From: Spirochaetaceae bacterium UBA6089
GTDB taxonomy: Bacteria; Spirochaetota; Spirochaetia; Treponematales; Rectinemataceae
DNA length: 7,800 nt
Assembly: GCA_002435985.1 (NCBI GenBank)
Contig: DIXD01000115.1
Coordinates: 1-7,800, forward strand
Reading direction: 5' to 3'
Of the stretch, positions 1-5,668 are shown in pieces (position 1 is the stretch's first letter; each line of letters begins with the position of its first letter). A program made the position numbers and the translations under genes. The notes beneath the pieces were generated by a model. That model did no database searches, was not told the DNA's origin, and saw nothing but the letters and a program-made list of their open reading frames with translations.

Positions 1-77
1 CGGTCATGCTGCACAGGGTGTGCCCTAAATGCGGTTTCTACAGGGGCCGCCAAGTTATCACCCCTGAATCTAAATAA
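1..77 (+). CDS. rpmF: 50S ribosomal protein L32, C-terminal end (partial)
   Basis: Only the last 24 residues and the TAA stop (75-77) are in the window; the gene begins upstream. The reading frame has complete codons from base 3 and contains HRVCPKCGFYRGR, the typical end of bacterial L32. The CPKC pair is the second half of the zinc-binding ribbon of the four-cysteine form of L32; the first pair would lie upstream. L32 is a small protein of the large ribosomal subunit. The acpP gene follows after 12 bases, and the acpP ribosome-binding site overlaps this stop codon, so the two are very probably co-transcribed. The rpmF-acpP neighbourhood is common in bacteria, although the fatty-acid genes often found between them (plsX, fabH, fabD, fabG) are absent here. 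Confidence 0.9.
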   Translation, partial: VMLHRVCPKCGFYRGRQVITPESK

Positions 78-89
78 GGAGTTTCTAGA

Positions 90-326
90 ATGGACGAACT
101 GTTTGAGAAAATCAAGAAGATTATTGCAGAGAAGCTCGAAGTAGATGAAAGCAAGATCACCATGGACGCCAGTTTTCGCCAGGATCTCGGCGCTGATTCC
201 CTCGATACCTATGAACTCGTCTATGGCATAGAAGAGGAGCTAGGTATTCAAATTCCCGATGAGAAGGCGAACGAATTCGAGACCGTAAAGGATGCATACG
301 AGTTTATCAAAACTCAGGTAAAATAA
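90..326 (+). CDS. acpP: Acyl carrier protein
   Basis: A 78-residue acidic protein of normal ACP length. It carries growing acyl chains as thioesters on a 4'-phosphopantetheine arm during type II fatty-acid synthesis in the cytoplasm. The attachment serine is Ser37 in the motif GADSLDTYELV (residues 34-44), and the segment IPDEKANEFETV near residues 55-66 is the usual helix III region. Tyr41 replaces the valine found in most bacterial ACPs (DSLDTVELV); I recall the same substitution in Treponema-type ACPs, so it reads as a lineage marker rather than a defect. The ATG at 90 is supported by AAGGAG at 76-81, eight bases upstream. The gene lies between rpmF and rnc; rnc starts 12 bases after the stop, which suggests a single transcript. 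No promoter is visible in the window upstream of it. Confidence 0.97.
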   Translation: MDELFEKIKKIIAEKLEVDESKITMDASFRQDLGADSLDTYELVYGIEEELGIQIPDEKANEFETVKDAYEFIKTQVK

Positions 327-338
327 GACGGTGGGGGC

Positions 339-1142
339 GTGAAGCATTCTAGGGTATCCCGCATGTGCGGAACGGATGTTTCACGCCGCACGGCCCTCCA
401 ACAGTTCCAGAATCTAACCTCTATTCGATTTCAGAACACCACGCTGCTTGATCTTGCGTTGACTCACAGCTCCTATGTCAATGAGTCCCATTCAGTCTCA
501 CACGACAATGAACGTCTTGAGTTCCTTGGGGACAGCGTGCTGGGACTGTGCATTTCACACATTCTCTACGAACGATTTCCGTCCCGACATGAGGGCGAGC
601 TTGCGGGCATGAAGAGCATTTTGGTCTCAGAGGCCACCCTCAGTCGTATTGCCGCAACGCTTTCTCTCTCCGATTATTTGTTGCTCGGTAAGGGAGAAGA
701 GAACAGCGGCGGTCGATGGAAACCGGCCATTCTGGCGGATGCGATCGAAGCGCTTTTAGGCGCCTATTACCTGGATAGCGGTTTTGAGGCCGCAAAGAGC
801 CTCATCAAACGGCTCTTTGCCGACGACATCGAAGCACTGGCGTTTAGTTCCGGAAAAGATTTCAAATCGATAATCCAAGAATATGCCCAAAAGCGTGGAA
901 TTGAACTTCCGCAGTATGAGGTGGTAAAGATAGAGGGGCCCGAGCACGCCCGTCACTTTTATATCTCATGCATTCTCGATGGAGAGACCTTCGGCCCTCT
1001 TGAGGGGCGCACAAAGAAAGAGGCCGAGCAGCGGGCCGCCCAACAAGCATTCGAAGCCTTACACACTCGCGGTGGAGAGACAACACGAATCCTCGATGCG
1101 ATCGTCGGACCTGGTGGAGCCGACTCTAGCGTTGTAGGCTAA
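339..1142 (+). CDS. rnc: Ribonuclease III
   Basis: A 267-residue double-strand-specific endoribonuclease that matures rRNA precursors and processes structured mRNAs and antisense duplexes. The catalytic domain carries the signature NERLEFLGDS at residues 57-66. Metal-binding acidic residues are visible as Glu58, Glu61, Asp65, Asp134 and Glu137 (each 20 higher than the E. coli numbers Glu38, Glu41, Asp45, Asp114, Glu117). A double-stranded RNA-binding domain follows at about 173-242, ending in the typical KKEAEQRAAQQAF segment. A 25-residue tail (243-267) extends beyond it. The start is uncertain. GTG at 339 follows acpP by 12 bases, with only a weak G-rich sequence at 330-337 as ribosome-binding site. 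An in-frame ATG at 363, with AGGG at 350-353, would give 259 residues. The last 17 bases overlap the convergent nucleotidyltransferase gene. Confidence 0.96.
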   Translation: MKHSRVSRMCGTDVSRRTALQQFQNLTSIRFQNTTLLDLALTHSSYVNESHSVSHDNERLEFLGDSVLGLCISHILYERFPSRHEGELAGMKSILVSEATLSRIAATLSLSDYLLLGKGEENSGGRWKPAILADAIEALLGAYYLDSGFEAAKSLIKRLFADDIEALAFSSGKDFKSIIQEYAQKRGIELPQYEVVKIEGPEHARHFYISCILDGETFGPLEGRTKKEAEQRAAQQAFEALHTRGGETTRILDAIVGPGGADSSVVG

Positions 1143-2499
1143 AATATTTTGCCCTCGCAATTTCGAGCAACTTCTCTTTTGTATTGAGTGAGGGGTCCTC
1201 GAGTACCGTGTCGAGGAGCTCCGAAAGCAGTGCTCCCATCTCTCTGTTGCGAGGGATACCCAAAGCCGCAAGATCATCGCCATTGACCGCCAAATCTTTT
1301 AGACTAAGAGCCTCGCCTGTTTCGACGACACGATCGATTCTTGACTTGAACTCGGAGAGCAGTGGCCACGAAGATGGGCCGCCTGTGGTGGCTTTCGTGT
1401 CGGCAAGGCGCAACGCGAATAGCTCCATAACAGAAGATAGTCCCACGCGGGCGATGAATCTGCGGACCGCCGCATCGGTCCATCCAGGCTCATAGTTGAA
1501 CATATGGTGGCGGACTAAATGACAGACTCTCTCGATGACCGAGTTGGGATATTTTAGCTGCTGAAGCCGTTTCCTTGCGATTTTTTCCGATTCCAGCTCA
1601 TGTCCATAGAAAGAGACACCGTTTTTGCCATTGCTGTAGCACAAAGGTTTTCCGATATCGTGGAAGAGTGCCGCAAGCCTCAGAATGAGGAGTTGATCCT
1701 CTGGAAGGTTGTCGGGGATCAGCGCATCTGTAGTCGCGAAGAGATGTGCCAGCACATCCTGCGCCCCATGTTGTGGTTGAGGCACGCCCTTACACGCCAT
1801 CAGCTCGGGGACGATCGCTTCGACTGTCCCGGTATCGACAAGGAGCTGCAAGCCCACAGATGGTTTGCGGGCCTCGAGGATTTTGGAAAACTCGTCGCGG
1901 ATACGTTCCACCGAGATACGGAGAAGGCCTTCGCGGCACTCGGCTATTGCGCTCAGCGTCGCCGGCTCTATGACGAAGCCGAGCTGCGAGGCGAAACGGA
2001 TGGCTCGAATCGTCCGGAGGCCGTCTTCACGGAATCGATCGAGGGGACTGCCGACTGCCCGGATTATTCTGTCCTCGAGATCTTTTCTTCCGCCGAAAGG
2101 ATCGATAAAAACATTGCTCGCCAGGTCGAACGCCATGGCATTGATCGTGAAATCCCTCCGCGAGAGGTCCAGAAAGATGTCATCGATAAACGCTACACTG
2201 TCCGGGTGACGCCCATCGGTATAGGCTCCTTCGGTACGGAACGTGGTTATTTCGACTTTGAATCTGCGGGAGCGTGGGATAACCGTGATGGTCCCGTGCT
2301 GTATGCCTGTCGGGATTGCCCTGGGGAAAAGGCGCATGCTCTCCTGCGGCGTAGCATCGGTTGCAATATCGAAATCGGTGACAGGTCTCTTCAGAAATGC
2401 ATCGCGCACCGCGCCGCCAACGAGGTAGGCTTTCTTGCCATTTCGGATGAGAGTGTCTGCAATTTTTCTCAATTCGGGGTCGATATTGGGTATTTTCAT
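1126..2499 (-). CDS. cca: CCA tRNA nucleotidyltransferase / poly(A) polymerase family, with HD domain
   Basis: A 457-residue class II nucleotidyltransferase, probably the enzyme that builds or repairs the 3'-CCA end of tRNAs. Visible motifs: GGAVRD (28-33) for nucleotide binding; the two metal-binding aspartates in DFD (42-44); RRDFTINAMA (114-123); EDGLR (158-162), the EDxxR motif that reads ATP and CTP in CCA enzymes; and ERIRDEFSKIL (198-208). An HD phosphohydrolase domain follows, with His252, the His280-Asp281 pair in LFHDIGKP, and further histidines in GHE and HLVRHHM. Some bacterial CCA enzymes have such a domain with phosphatase/phosphodiesterase activity. The frame stays open to an ATG at 2607, adding 36 residues, but that extension resembles nothing in the family and overlaps the divergent kinase gene, so I place the start at 2499. 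The ribosome-binding site there is poor. Poly(A) polymerase activity cannot be excluded from sequence alone. Confidence 0.92.
   Translation of the reverse strand: MKIPNIDPELRKIADTLIRNGKKAYLVGGAVRDAFLKRPVTDFDIATDATPQESMRLFPRAIPTGIQHGTITVIPRSRRFKVEITTFRTEGAYTDGRHPDSVAFIDDIFLDLSRRDFTINAMAFDLASNVFIDPFGGRKDLEDRIIRAVGSPLDRFREDGLRTIRAIRFASQLGFVIEPATLSAIAECREGLLRISVERIRDEFSKILEARKPSVGLQLLVDTGTVEAIVPELMACKGVPQPQHGAQDVLAHLFATTDALIPDNLPEDQLLILRLAALFHDIGKPLCYSNGKNGVSFYGHELESEKIARKRLQQLKYPNSVIERVCHLVRHHMFNYEPGWTDAAVRRFIARVGLSSVMELFALRLADTKATTGGPSSWPLLSEFKSRIDRVVETGEALSLKDLAVNGDDLAALGIPRNREMGALLSELLDTVLEDPSLNTKEKLLEIARAKYFSLQR
1137..1153. repeat. Imperfect A+T-rich inverted repeat at the rnc/cca convergence
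   Basis: GGC-T-AAA and TTT-T-GCC face each other around 1144-1146, with a T/T mismatch in the stem; the core AAAATATTTT (1141-1150) is a perfect palindrome. It spans the rnc stop codon and lies just inside the 3' end of the minus-strand nucleotidyltransferase gene. It is the only symmetric element between the two convergent genes and could be a weak bidirectional end-of-transcript signal. However, the stem is mostly A-T and no G+C-rich stem followed by a U tract is present, so calling it a terminator is speculative. Confidence 0.3.
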
Positions 2500-2511
2500 T
2501 CCTGGCCATGA

Positions 2512-2540
2512 AGTGTATCTTAGGCTCACTATTGTGTCTA
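2512..2540 (-). promoter_or_regulatory. Candidate promoter for the CCA-adding enzyme gene
   Basis: Reading the minus strand, TAGACA (plus positions 2535-2540) and TACACT (2512-2517) are separated by 17 bases, matching the sigma-70-type consensus at 5 of 6 and 4 of 6 positions. The -10 box ends 12 bases before the ATG at 2499, so the leader would be only about half a dozen bases, which would agree with the weak ribosome-binding site. The match is by eye only; this spacing and similarity can occur by chance. Confidence 0.3.
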
Positions 2541-2553
2541 CGAGGAAGTGTAT

Positions 2554-2560
2554 GAGGAAG
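2554..2560 (+). promoter_or_regulatory. Ribosome-binding site fixing the thiamine pyrophosphokinase start
   Basis: GAGGAAG lies five bases before the ATG at 2566 and favours that start over the in-frame GTG at 2548. The same heptamer also occurs at 2542-2548, but there it runs directly into the GTG with no spacing, so it cannot serve that codon well. Family alignments also begin at the downstream methionine (MIALIVTGG). Confidence 0.7.
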
Positions 2561-2565
2561 CATAT

Positions 2566-3213
2566 ATGATAGCCCTTATCGTGACCGGTGGCGATTGTCC
2601 ACCTCATGAGATTATCCGCGCGCTTGCAAAAGACGCGAGCTGCGTCGTTGCGGCGGATTCTGGTTTCGATGTCTGTCTGTCGTCAGCTATTGAACCTGAT
2701 ATTGTCGTGGGAGATTTTGACAGCATCCGATATGGATCGCTCGCCAGAGTACCCAACGATAAGATTCTGCGATATCCCGAAGAAAAGGATTATACCGATA
2801 CGGAACTTGCCATAGAGGCTGCCATGAATCGAGGTGCACAGAAGATTGTGCTCGCCGGTGGGGGGTCTGGCCGTCTCGATCACCTCTTGGCCGTCAGAGC
2901 CCTGTTCGAACGAGAAAATTCGATTCATGAGTGGCATACGGCGAAGGAAAGTGTTTTTCTTGTTCCAGCGCGGCGCAGCCTACATTTTTCTGCGCCTACG
3001 ACTTTGATCGTCTCAGTCTTTCCGCTCTCTCAAGGGGCTAGGGGTATGCATTCTCATGGGCTCAGGTGGCCGCTCGACGGCCTTGTGTGGGACTGTGGGC
3101 ATTTTGGGGTGAGCAATAAAACCATGATGCCACAGGTCGAGATTTTTTCGGGGCAGGAACCAATTCTTGTCATTCTCCCCTTAGGGACCAAGGCGAGCAT
3201 CCTCGACGACTAA
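2566..3213 (+). CDS. thiN: Thiamine pyrophosphokinase
   Basis: A 215-residue enzyme, normal for the family, that transfers pyrophosphate from ATP to thiamine to make the cofactor thiamine diphosphate in the cytoplasm. Motifs in order: the N-terminal strand MIALIVTGG; ADSG at 30-33; PDIVVGDFDS at 44-53; KDYTDTELA at 74-82, with metal/ATP-binding acidic residues; and GGSGRLDH at 99-106. The C-terminal half has the beta-rich thiamine-binding pattern, with SVFPLS, the GLRWPLDG-like segment and GVSN. The start was chosen from the ribosome-binding site at 2554-2560. A GTG at 2548 would add six residues. This kinase is usually needed when free thiamine is salvaged; no thiamine transporter or synthesis gene is visible here, and no TPP riboswitch is seen in the 66 bases upstream. 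The gene diverges from the CCA enzyme and overlaps the convergent HIT gene by 33 bases. Confidence 0.95.
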   Translation: MIALIVTGGDCPPHEIIRALAKDASCVVAADSGFDVCLSSAIEPDIVVGDFDSIRYGSLARVPNDKILRYPEEKDYTDTELAIEAAMNRGAQKIVLAGGGSGRLDHLLAVRALFERENSIHEWHTAKESVFLVPARRSLHFSAPTTLIVSVFPLSQGARGMHSHGLRWPLDGLVWDCGHFGVSNKTMMPQVEIFSGQEPILVILPLGTKASILDD

Positions 3214-3687
3214 GCTGCGGAAAATCTCTTGCAGCCGAACGAGTGTAACCTTGGGATCCTCGACGAGGACTCGTGAGCCTCCTATAAGCTCTGCGATACC
3301 TATCTCTCTGGGGTAACGAGGGATAATGTGCAGATGAAGGTGTTCGATACTCGCTCCTGCCGCAAGTCCCATATTGTAGCCGATATTGTAAGCCGAAGGG
3401 CTTCCGTATCGATCGAGCACATTGATGCATGTTGGCAACAATTCGTCGAGCTCGTGCTGTTCTTCTTTTGTATACGCCCGGATATCCGTGATGTGCCGCC
3501 TCGGGAATACTATTAGATGCCCGGGATTATAGGGGTAGAGGTTGAGCGACACTATAAAGTGCGCTGTTTGATGGACAATCAGTTTCTCTACATCCTCGGA
3601 ACCGTCACGGACGAGGCAGAGTATGCAACCGTTCGGTTTTTTCCCCTTGAGATAGGCAATTTTGTTGAAATTGAACAGATATTCCAT
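3181..3687 (-). CDS. HIT-family nucleotide hydrolase/transferase
   Basis: A 168-residue histidine-triad protein. The triad His116-Leu-His118-Leu-His120 sits in GASIEHLHLHIIPR, with His118 the expected nucleophile that becomes nucleotidylated. The upstream segment NPGHLIVFPRRH (54-65) and the NIGYNMG segment (101-107) are typical of the fold. A CxxC pair (Cys21, Cys24) near the N-terminus may bind zinc, as in some HIT proteins. The C-terminal GGSRVLVEDP region resembles the diadenosine-tetraphosphate hydrolase/phosphorylase-like branch more than short HinT proteins. The exact substrate cannot be assigned. The ATG at 3687 has no recognisable ribosome-binding site, but the N-terminus looks complete and no other nearby start exists. 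The last 33 bases overlap the end of the thiamine pyrophosphokinase gene. Confidence 0.93.
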   Translation of the reverse strand: MEYLFNFNKIAYLKGKKPNGCILCLVRDGSEDVEKLIVHQTAHFIVSLNLYPYNPGHLIVFPRRHITDIRAYTKEEQHELDELLPTCINVLDRYGSPSAYNIGYNMGLAAGASIEHLHLHIIPRYPREIGIAELIGGSRVLVEDPKVTLVRLQEIFRSLVVEDARLGP

Positions 3688-3694
3688 ATATGAT
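3665..3694 (+). promoter_or_regulatory. Candidate promoter for the small membrane protein gene
   Basis: TTGAAA (3665-3670) and TATGAT (3689-3694) are 18 bases apart, each matching the sigma-70-type consensus at 5 of 6 positions. A second overlapping pair, TTGAAC (3671-3676) and TATGAT (3695-3700), has the same spacing. The -35 boxes lie inside the start of the divergent HIT gene. On the opposite strand the same A+T-rich stretch gives CATAAT and TATCAT, possible -10 boxes for the HIT gene. Predicted by eye. Confidence 0.4.
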
Positions 3695-3711
3695 TATGAT
3701 ATACTGGTGCT

Positions 3712-4047
3712 ATGAAAAACGAAAGCGGTCTTCGGAAAGAATCGAGTTTTTTAAGCGCTTTCAGGCTTTTTCAAAAAATAGCTCAAGCGACTGTATGCGT
3801 GCTGTGGCTGATCCTTGCCGTGATCATGCTGAGTGGGGGTTCAAGCTGGTGGCGAACTGCATTCGACGTCTGTTCTGTAGGATTGCTCGGCCTCAGCATC
3901 TTCAATGCCGTCTTTATGGTAAGTTTCAGCCTCCTCAAACGAGAGCGTTTCTCTCCTGGACGTTTTTTGATGCTTCTTTTGCTCATTGTTCTTGCCACCC
4001 TCGCGCTGGCCGTGCGTTCCTACATGGCGGGCATACGCCTGTACTGA
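3712..4047 (+). CDS. Small membrane protein of unknown function, three predicted segments
   Basis: I do not recognise this 111-residue protein. It has a positively charged, probably cytoplasmic N-terminus (1-22, with Lys2, Arg8, Lys9, Arg18, Lys22). Hydrophobic segments follow at about 24-41, 51-73 and 84-101. The short loop SGGSSWWR lies between the first two, and the basic loop KRERFSPGR (76-84) between the second and third. By the positive-inside rule the N-terminus and second loop face the cytoplasm and the C-terminus faces out. There is no signal peptidase site, lipobox or catalytic motif. The ATG at 3712 has only a weak GGTG ahead of it, but a plausible promoter precedes it and the hydrophobic pattern is clearly protein-like. 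It lies between the divergent HIT gene and gltX; a separate promoter candidate ahead of gltX suggests no functional link is required. The overlapping frame at 3690-4061 lacks this organised pattern. Confidence 0.75.
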   Translation: MKNESGLRKESSFLSAFRLFQKIAQATVCVLWLILAVIMLSGGSSWWRTAFDVCSVGLLGLSIFNAVFMVSFSLLKRERFSPGRFLMLLLLIVLATLALAVRSYMAGIRLY

Positions 4048-4067
4048 TCAGCGAGGCATAATCCACG

Positions 4068-4078
4068 ATTGTGACAAT
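4068..4078. promoter_or_regulatory. Short inverted repeat ahead of the gltX promoter, possible operator
   Basis: ATTGT and ACAAT are perfect inverted arms around a single base. The element lies two bases upstream of the candidate -35 box of gltX, where an activator or repressor could bind. It is short and A+T-rich, so chance is a real alternative, and no regulator is encoded nearby. Confidence 0.25.
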
Positions 4079-4080
4079 TA

Positions 4081-4109
4081 TTGCATAGAAATCTTCGGAA
4101 ATGTATAGT
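4081..4109 (+). promoter_or_regulatory. Candidate promoter of the gltX-glnS-glycyl synthetase operon
   Basis: TTGCAT (4081-4086) and TATAGT (4104-4109) are 17 bases apart. The -10 box matches at 5 of 6 positions and the -35 box keeps the TTG core. Transcription would begin near 4116, leaving a leader of about 16 bases that holds the GAGGAGG ribosome-binding site (4121-4127) before the ATG at 4132. The 84-base gap after the membrane protein gene holds no visible terminator. The leader is too short for a T-box riboswitch. Confidence 0.45.
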
Positions 4110-4131
4110 AACGCAGCACTGAGGAGGAATA

Positions 4132-5601
4132 ATGTCTATTCGAGTACGGTATGCTCCATCACCGACAGGGTATCAACACATAGGGGGCGTAAGGACTGCC
4201 CTCATCAATTATCTATTCGCAAAATCCCAGGGCGGAAATTTTATTCTGCGCCTTGAAGATACCGACCGCACGCGATGCTCGCAGGAGTATGTACAAAACA
4301 TCTACGACACGTTCAAATGGCTGGGCTTCTATTGGGACGAGGGGCCAGATGTCGGCGGCCCATACGGCCCCTATATACAATCCGAACGATTCGAAGTCTA
4401 TCGGAAATACGCCGAAGAACTCGTAGAGATGGACAAGGCCTACTACTGTTTTTGTGATGCCGAGCGACTTGAGAAACTCCGTCGGGAACAGATTTCCGCA
4501 AAGAAAGACGAAATCGGTTACGACCGCCATTGCCGTACGCTCGCAAAAGAAGAGAGGGAGCGCAACATCGCCGAAGGAAAACCCCATGTGATCCGTTTGA
4601 AGATTCCTCTCGATGGTGTCACCGTGTTCGAAGATGAGCTTCTGGGCAGCATTGAGTGGAAAAATGAAGATATCAGCCCCGACCCCGTGCTTTTGAAATC
4701 GGACGGTTTTCCGACCTATCACTTGGCCAACATCATCGACGATCATCTGATGGGAATAACGCATGTCATGCGCGCTCAGGAGTGGATCCCTTCCGCACCT
4801 CTCCACAAGATCATGTACGACGCCTTCGGATGGGAAATGCCGAAGCTCTGCCACCTTCCGATGGTGTTGGGCCAGGATGGCCATAAACTTTCGAAGCGTC
4901 ATGGCGCCACCGCGGTCAATGAATTCAGAAAAGCGGGGTATCTGCCCGAGGCGCTGATCAATTACATTGCCCTGCTGGGCTGTTCATACGAGGATGGCCG
5001 GGATCTCTACAGCTTGGATGAATTGGTGAGGCTCTTTAAGATTGAGCGGCTGAATAAAGCGCCAGCGGTCTTCGACTATCAGAAGCTCGAATGGTTCAAT
5101 GGTCAGTATATTCGCCAAAAAAGCGATCAGGCCTTGGCTGACCTAGTCCGTCCGTATCTGATCGAGGCCGGCCTCCGCTCGAAGGATGATCCGGAGAAAG
5201 ACAAAATAGAGTTGGCCGCGATGCCTCTCATCAGGGAGAGACTCAAGTTTCTTGCTGATGCCCCGGCGATCATGGCGTATCTCTACAAGCGGCTCGAGCT
5301 TCCTCCAGTGGACAGCTATCTGCCGAAGCGGTCGAATGCCCAGGACGCCGCTTTCTTGCTCGAAGAGGATAAGAGGCTTCTTCAGAGCTTCGGTCTCGAT
5401 GATATCCCGGTTTTAGAGGAGAAGTTTCGAGAGCGGGCTCAAGAGATCGGCAAAAAGCTCGGGGATATGCTCATGCCCCTCAGGGTCGCGATAACCTATA
5501 CTCGGGTAAGTCCGCCTCTCTTCGAATCCATGAAGATTCTCGGCTTAGATGAAAGCCTGGAGCGAATAGAAGAGGCCATTCAGTATCTGCGGAGAGCTTG
5601 A
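4132..5601 (+). CDS. gltX: Glutamyl-tRNA synthetase
   Basis: A 489-residue class I aminoacyl-tRNA synthetase, of normal bacterial length, that joins glutamate to tRNA(Glu) using ATP. The Rossmann catalytic domain begins at once with RYAPSPTGYQHIGG: the HIGH motif is His16-Ile-Gly-Gly19. LRLEDTDRTR (39-48) is the usual glutamate/ATP-site segment. The KMSKS motif is KLSKR at 252-256. Between them, Cys106-x-Cys108 and Tyr130-xxx-Cys134 form the CxC...YxxxC pattern of the zinc site in many GluRS and Glu-Q-RS proteins. The all-helical anticodon-binding domain fills roughly residues 320-489. GAGGAGG at 4121-4127 fixes the start. Because a glutaminyl-tRNA synthetase follows directly, this enzyme is probably the discriminating form that charges only tRNA(Glu), but that is an inference from context. 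It is too long to be the tRNA-independent Glu-Q-RS. Confidence 0.97.
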   Translation: MSIRVRYAPSPTGYQHIGGVRTALINYLFAKSQGGNFILRLEDTDRTRCSQEYVQNIYDTFKWLGFYWDEGPDVGGPYGPYIQSERFEVYRKYAEELVEMDKAYYCFCDAERLEKLRREQISAKKDEIGYDRHCRTLAKEERERNIAEGKPHVIRLKIPLDGVTVFEDELLGSIEWKNEDISPDPVLLKSDGFPTYHLANIIDDHLMGITHVMRAQEWIPSAPLHKIMYDAFGWEMPKLCHLPMVLGQDGHKLSKRHGATAVNEFRKAGYLPEALINYIALLGCSYEDGRDLYSLDELVRLFKIERLNKAPAVFDYQKLEWFNGQYIRQKSDQALADLVRPYLIEAGLRSKDDPEKDKIELAAMPLIRERLKFLADAPAIMAYLYKRLELPPVDSYLPKRSNAQDAAFLLEEDKRLLQSFGLDDIPVLEEKFRERAQEIGKKLGDMLMPLRVAITYTRVSPPLFESMKILGLDESLERIEEAIQYLRRA

Positions 5602-5634
5602 CCCATTCATACATTGCAGGCCATAGTGCTCATA

Positions 5635-5653
5635 CTGTGCCCCTGAAGCACAG
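5635..5653 (+). promoter_or_regulatory. Hairpin touching the glnS ribosome-binding site
   Basis: CTGTGC (5635-5640) and GCACAG (5648-5653) form a perfect six-base-pair stem with a seven-base loop. The 3' arm shares its last two bases with the strong Shine-Dalgarno sequence AGGAGGGAG (5652-5660), eight bases before the glnS ATG. A competing five-base-pair stem can form between GTGCT (5626-5630) and AGCAC (5647-5651), so the arms are mutually exclusive. No U tract follows, so this is not an intrinsic terminator. A role in tuning glnS translation relative to gltX is a guess. Confidence 0.35.
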
Positions 5654-5668
5654 GAGGGAGAGTATACA

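Noticed and set aside
1600..2511. A 303-codon open frame on the plus strand, antisense to the CCA-enzyme gene
   Set aside because: It lies wholly opposite a gene with clear family motifs, has no ribosome-binding site or recognisable domain, and is the kind of long shadow frame that moderate-to-high G+C coding sequence creates.
2500..2607. A 36-residue N-terminal extension of the CCA enzyme, starting at an ATG at 2607
   Set aside because: The extension does not resemble the family, would overlap the first 42 bases of the divergent kinase gene, and crosses the likely promoter region. The ATG at 2499 gives a protein that starts shortly before the conserved core.
3257..3269. Interrupted palindrome TCCTCG-A-CGAGGA near the end of the HIT gene, with an 11-base match to 3199-3209
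   Set aside because: Both lie within coding sequence for similar Val-Glu-Asp peptides and have no U tract, so codon coincidence explains them better than a terminator or repeat element.
3690..4061. A 123-codon plus-strand frame overlapping the small membrane protein in another phase
   Set aside because: Its composition is rich in Cys, Arg and His without organised hydrophobic segments, unlike the frame starting at 3712, and no better start signal precedes it.
4048..4131. T-box riboswitch or long attenuator leader before gltX
   Set aside because: The whole gap is 84 bases, the probable leader is about 16 bases, and no T-box core sequence or terminator hairpin is seen.
4213..4902. A 229-codon open frame on the minus strand inside gltX
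   Set aside because: It is antisense to the catalytic domain of an unmistakable GluRS, shows no family motif, and has no separate promoter evidence.
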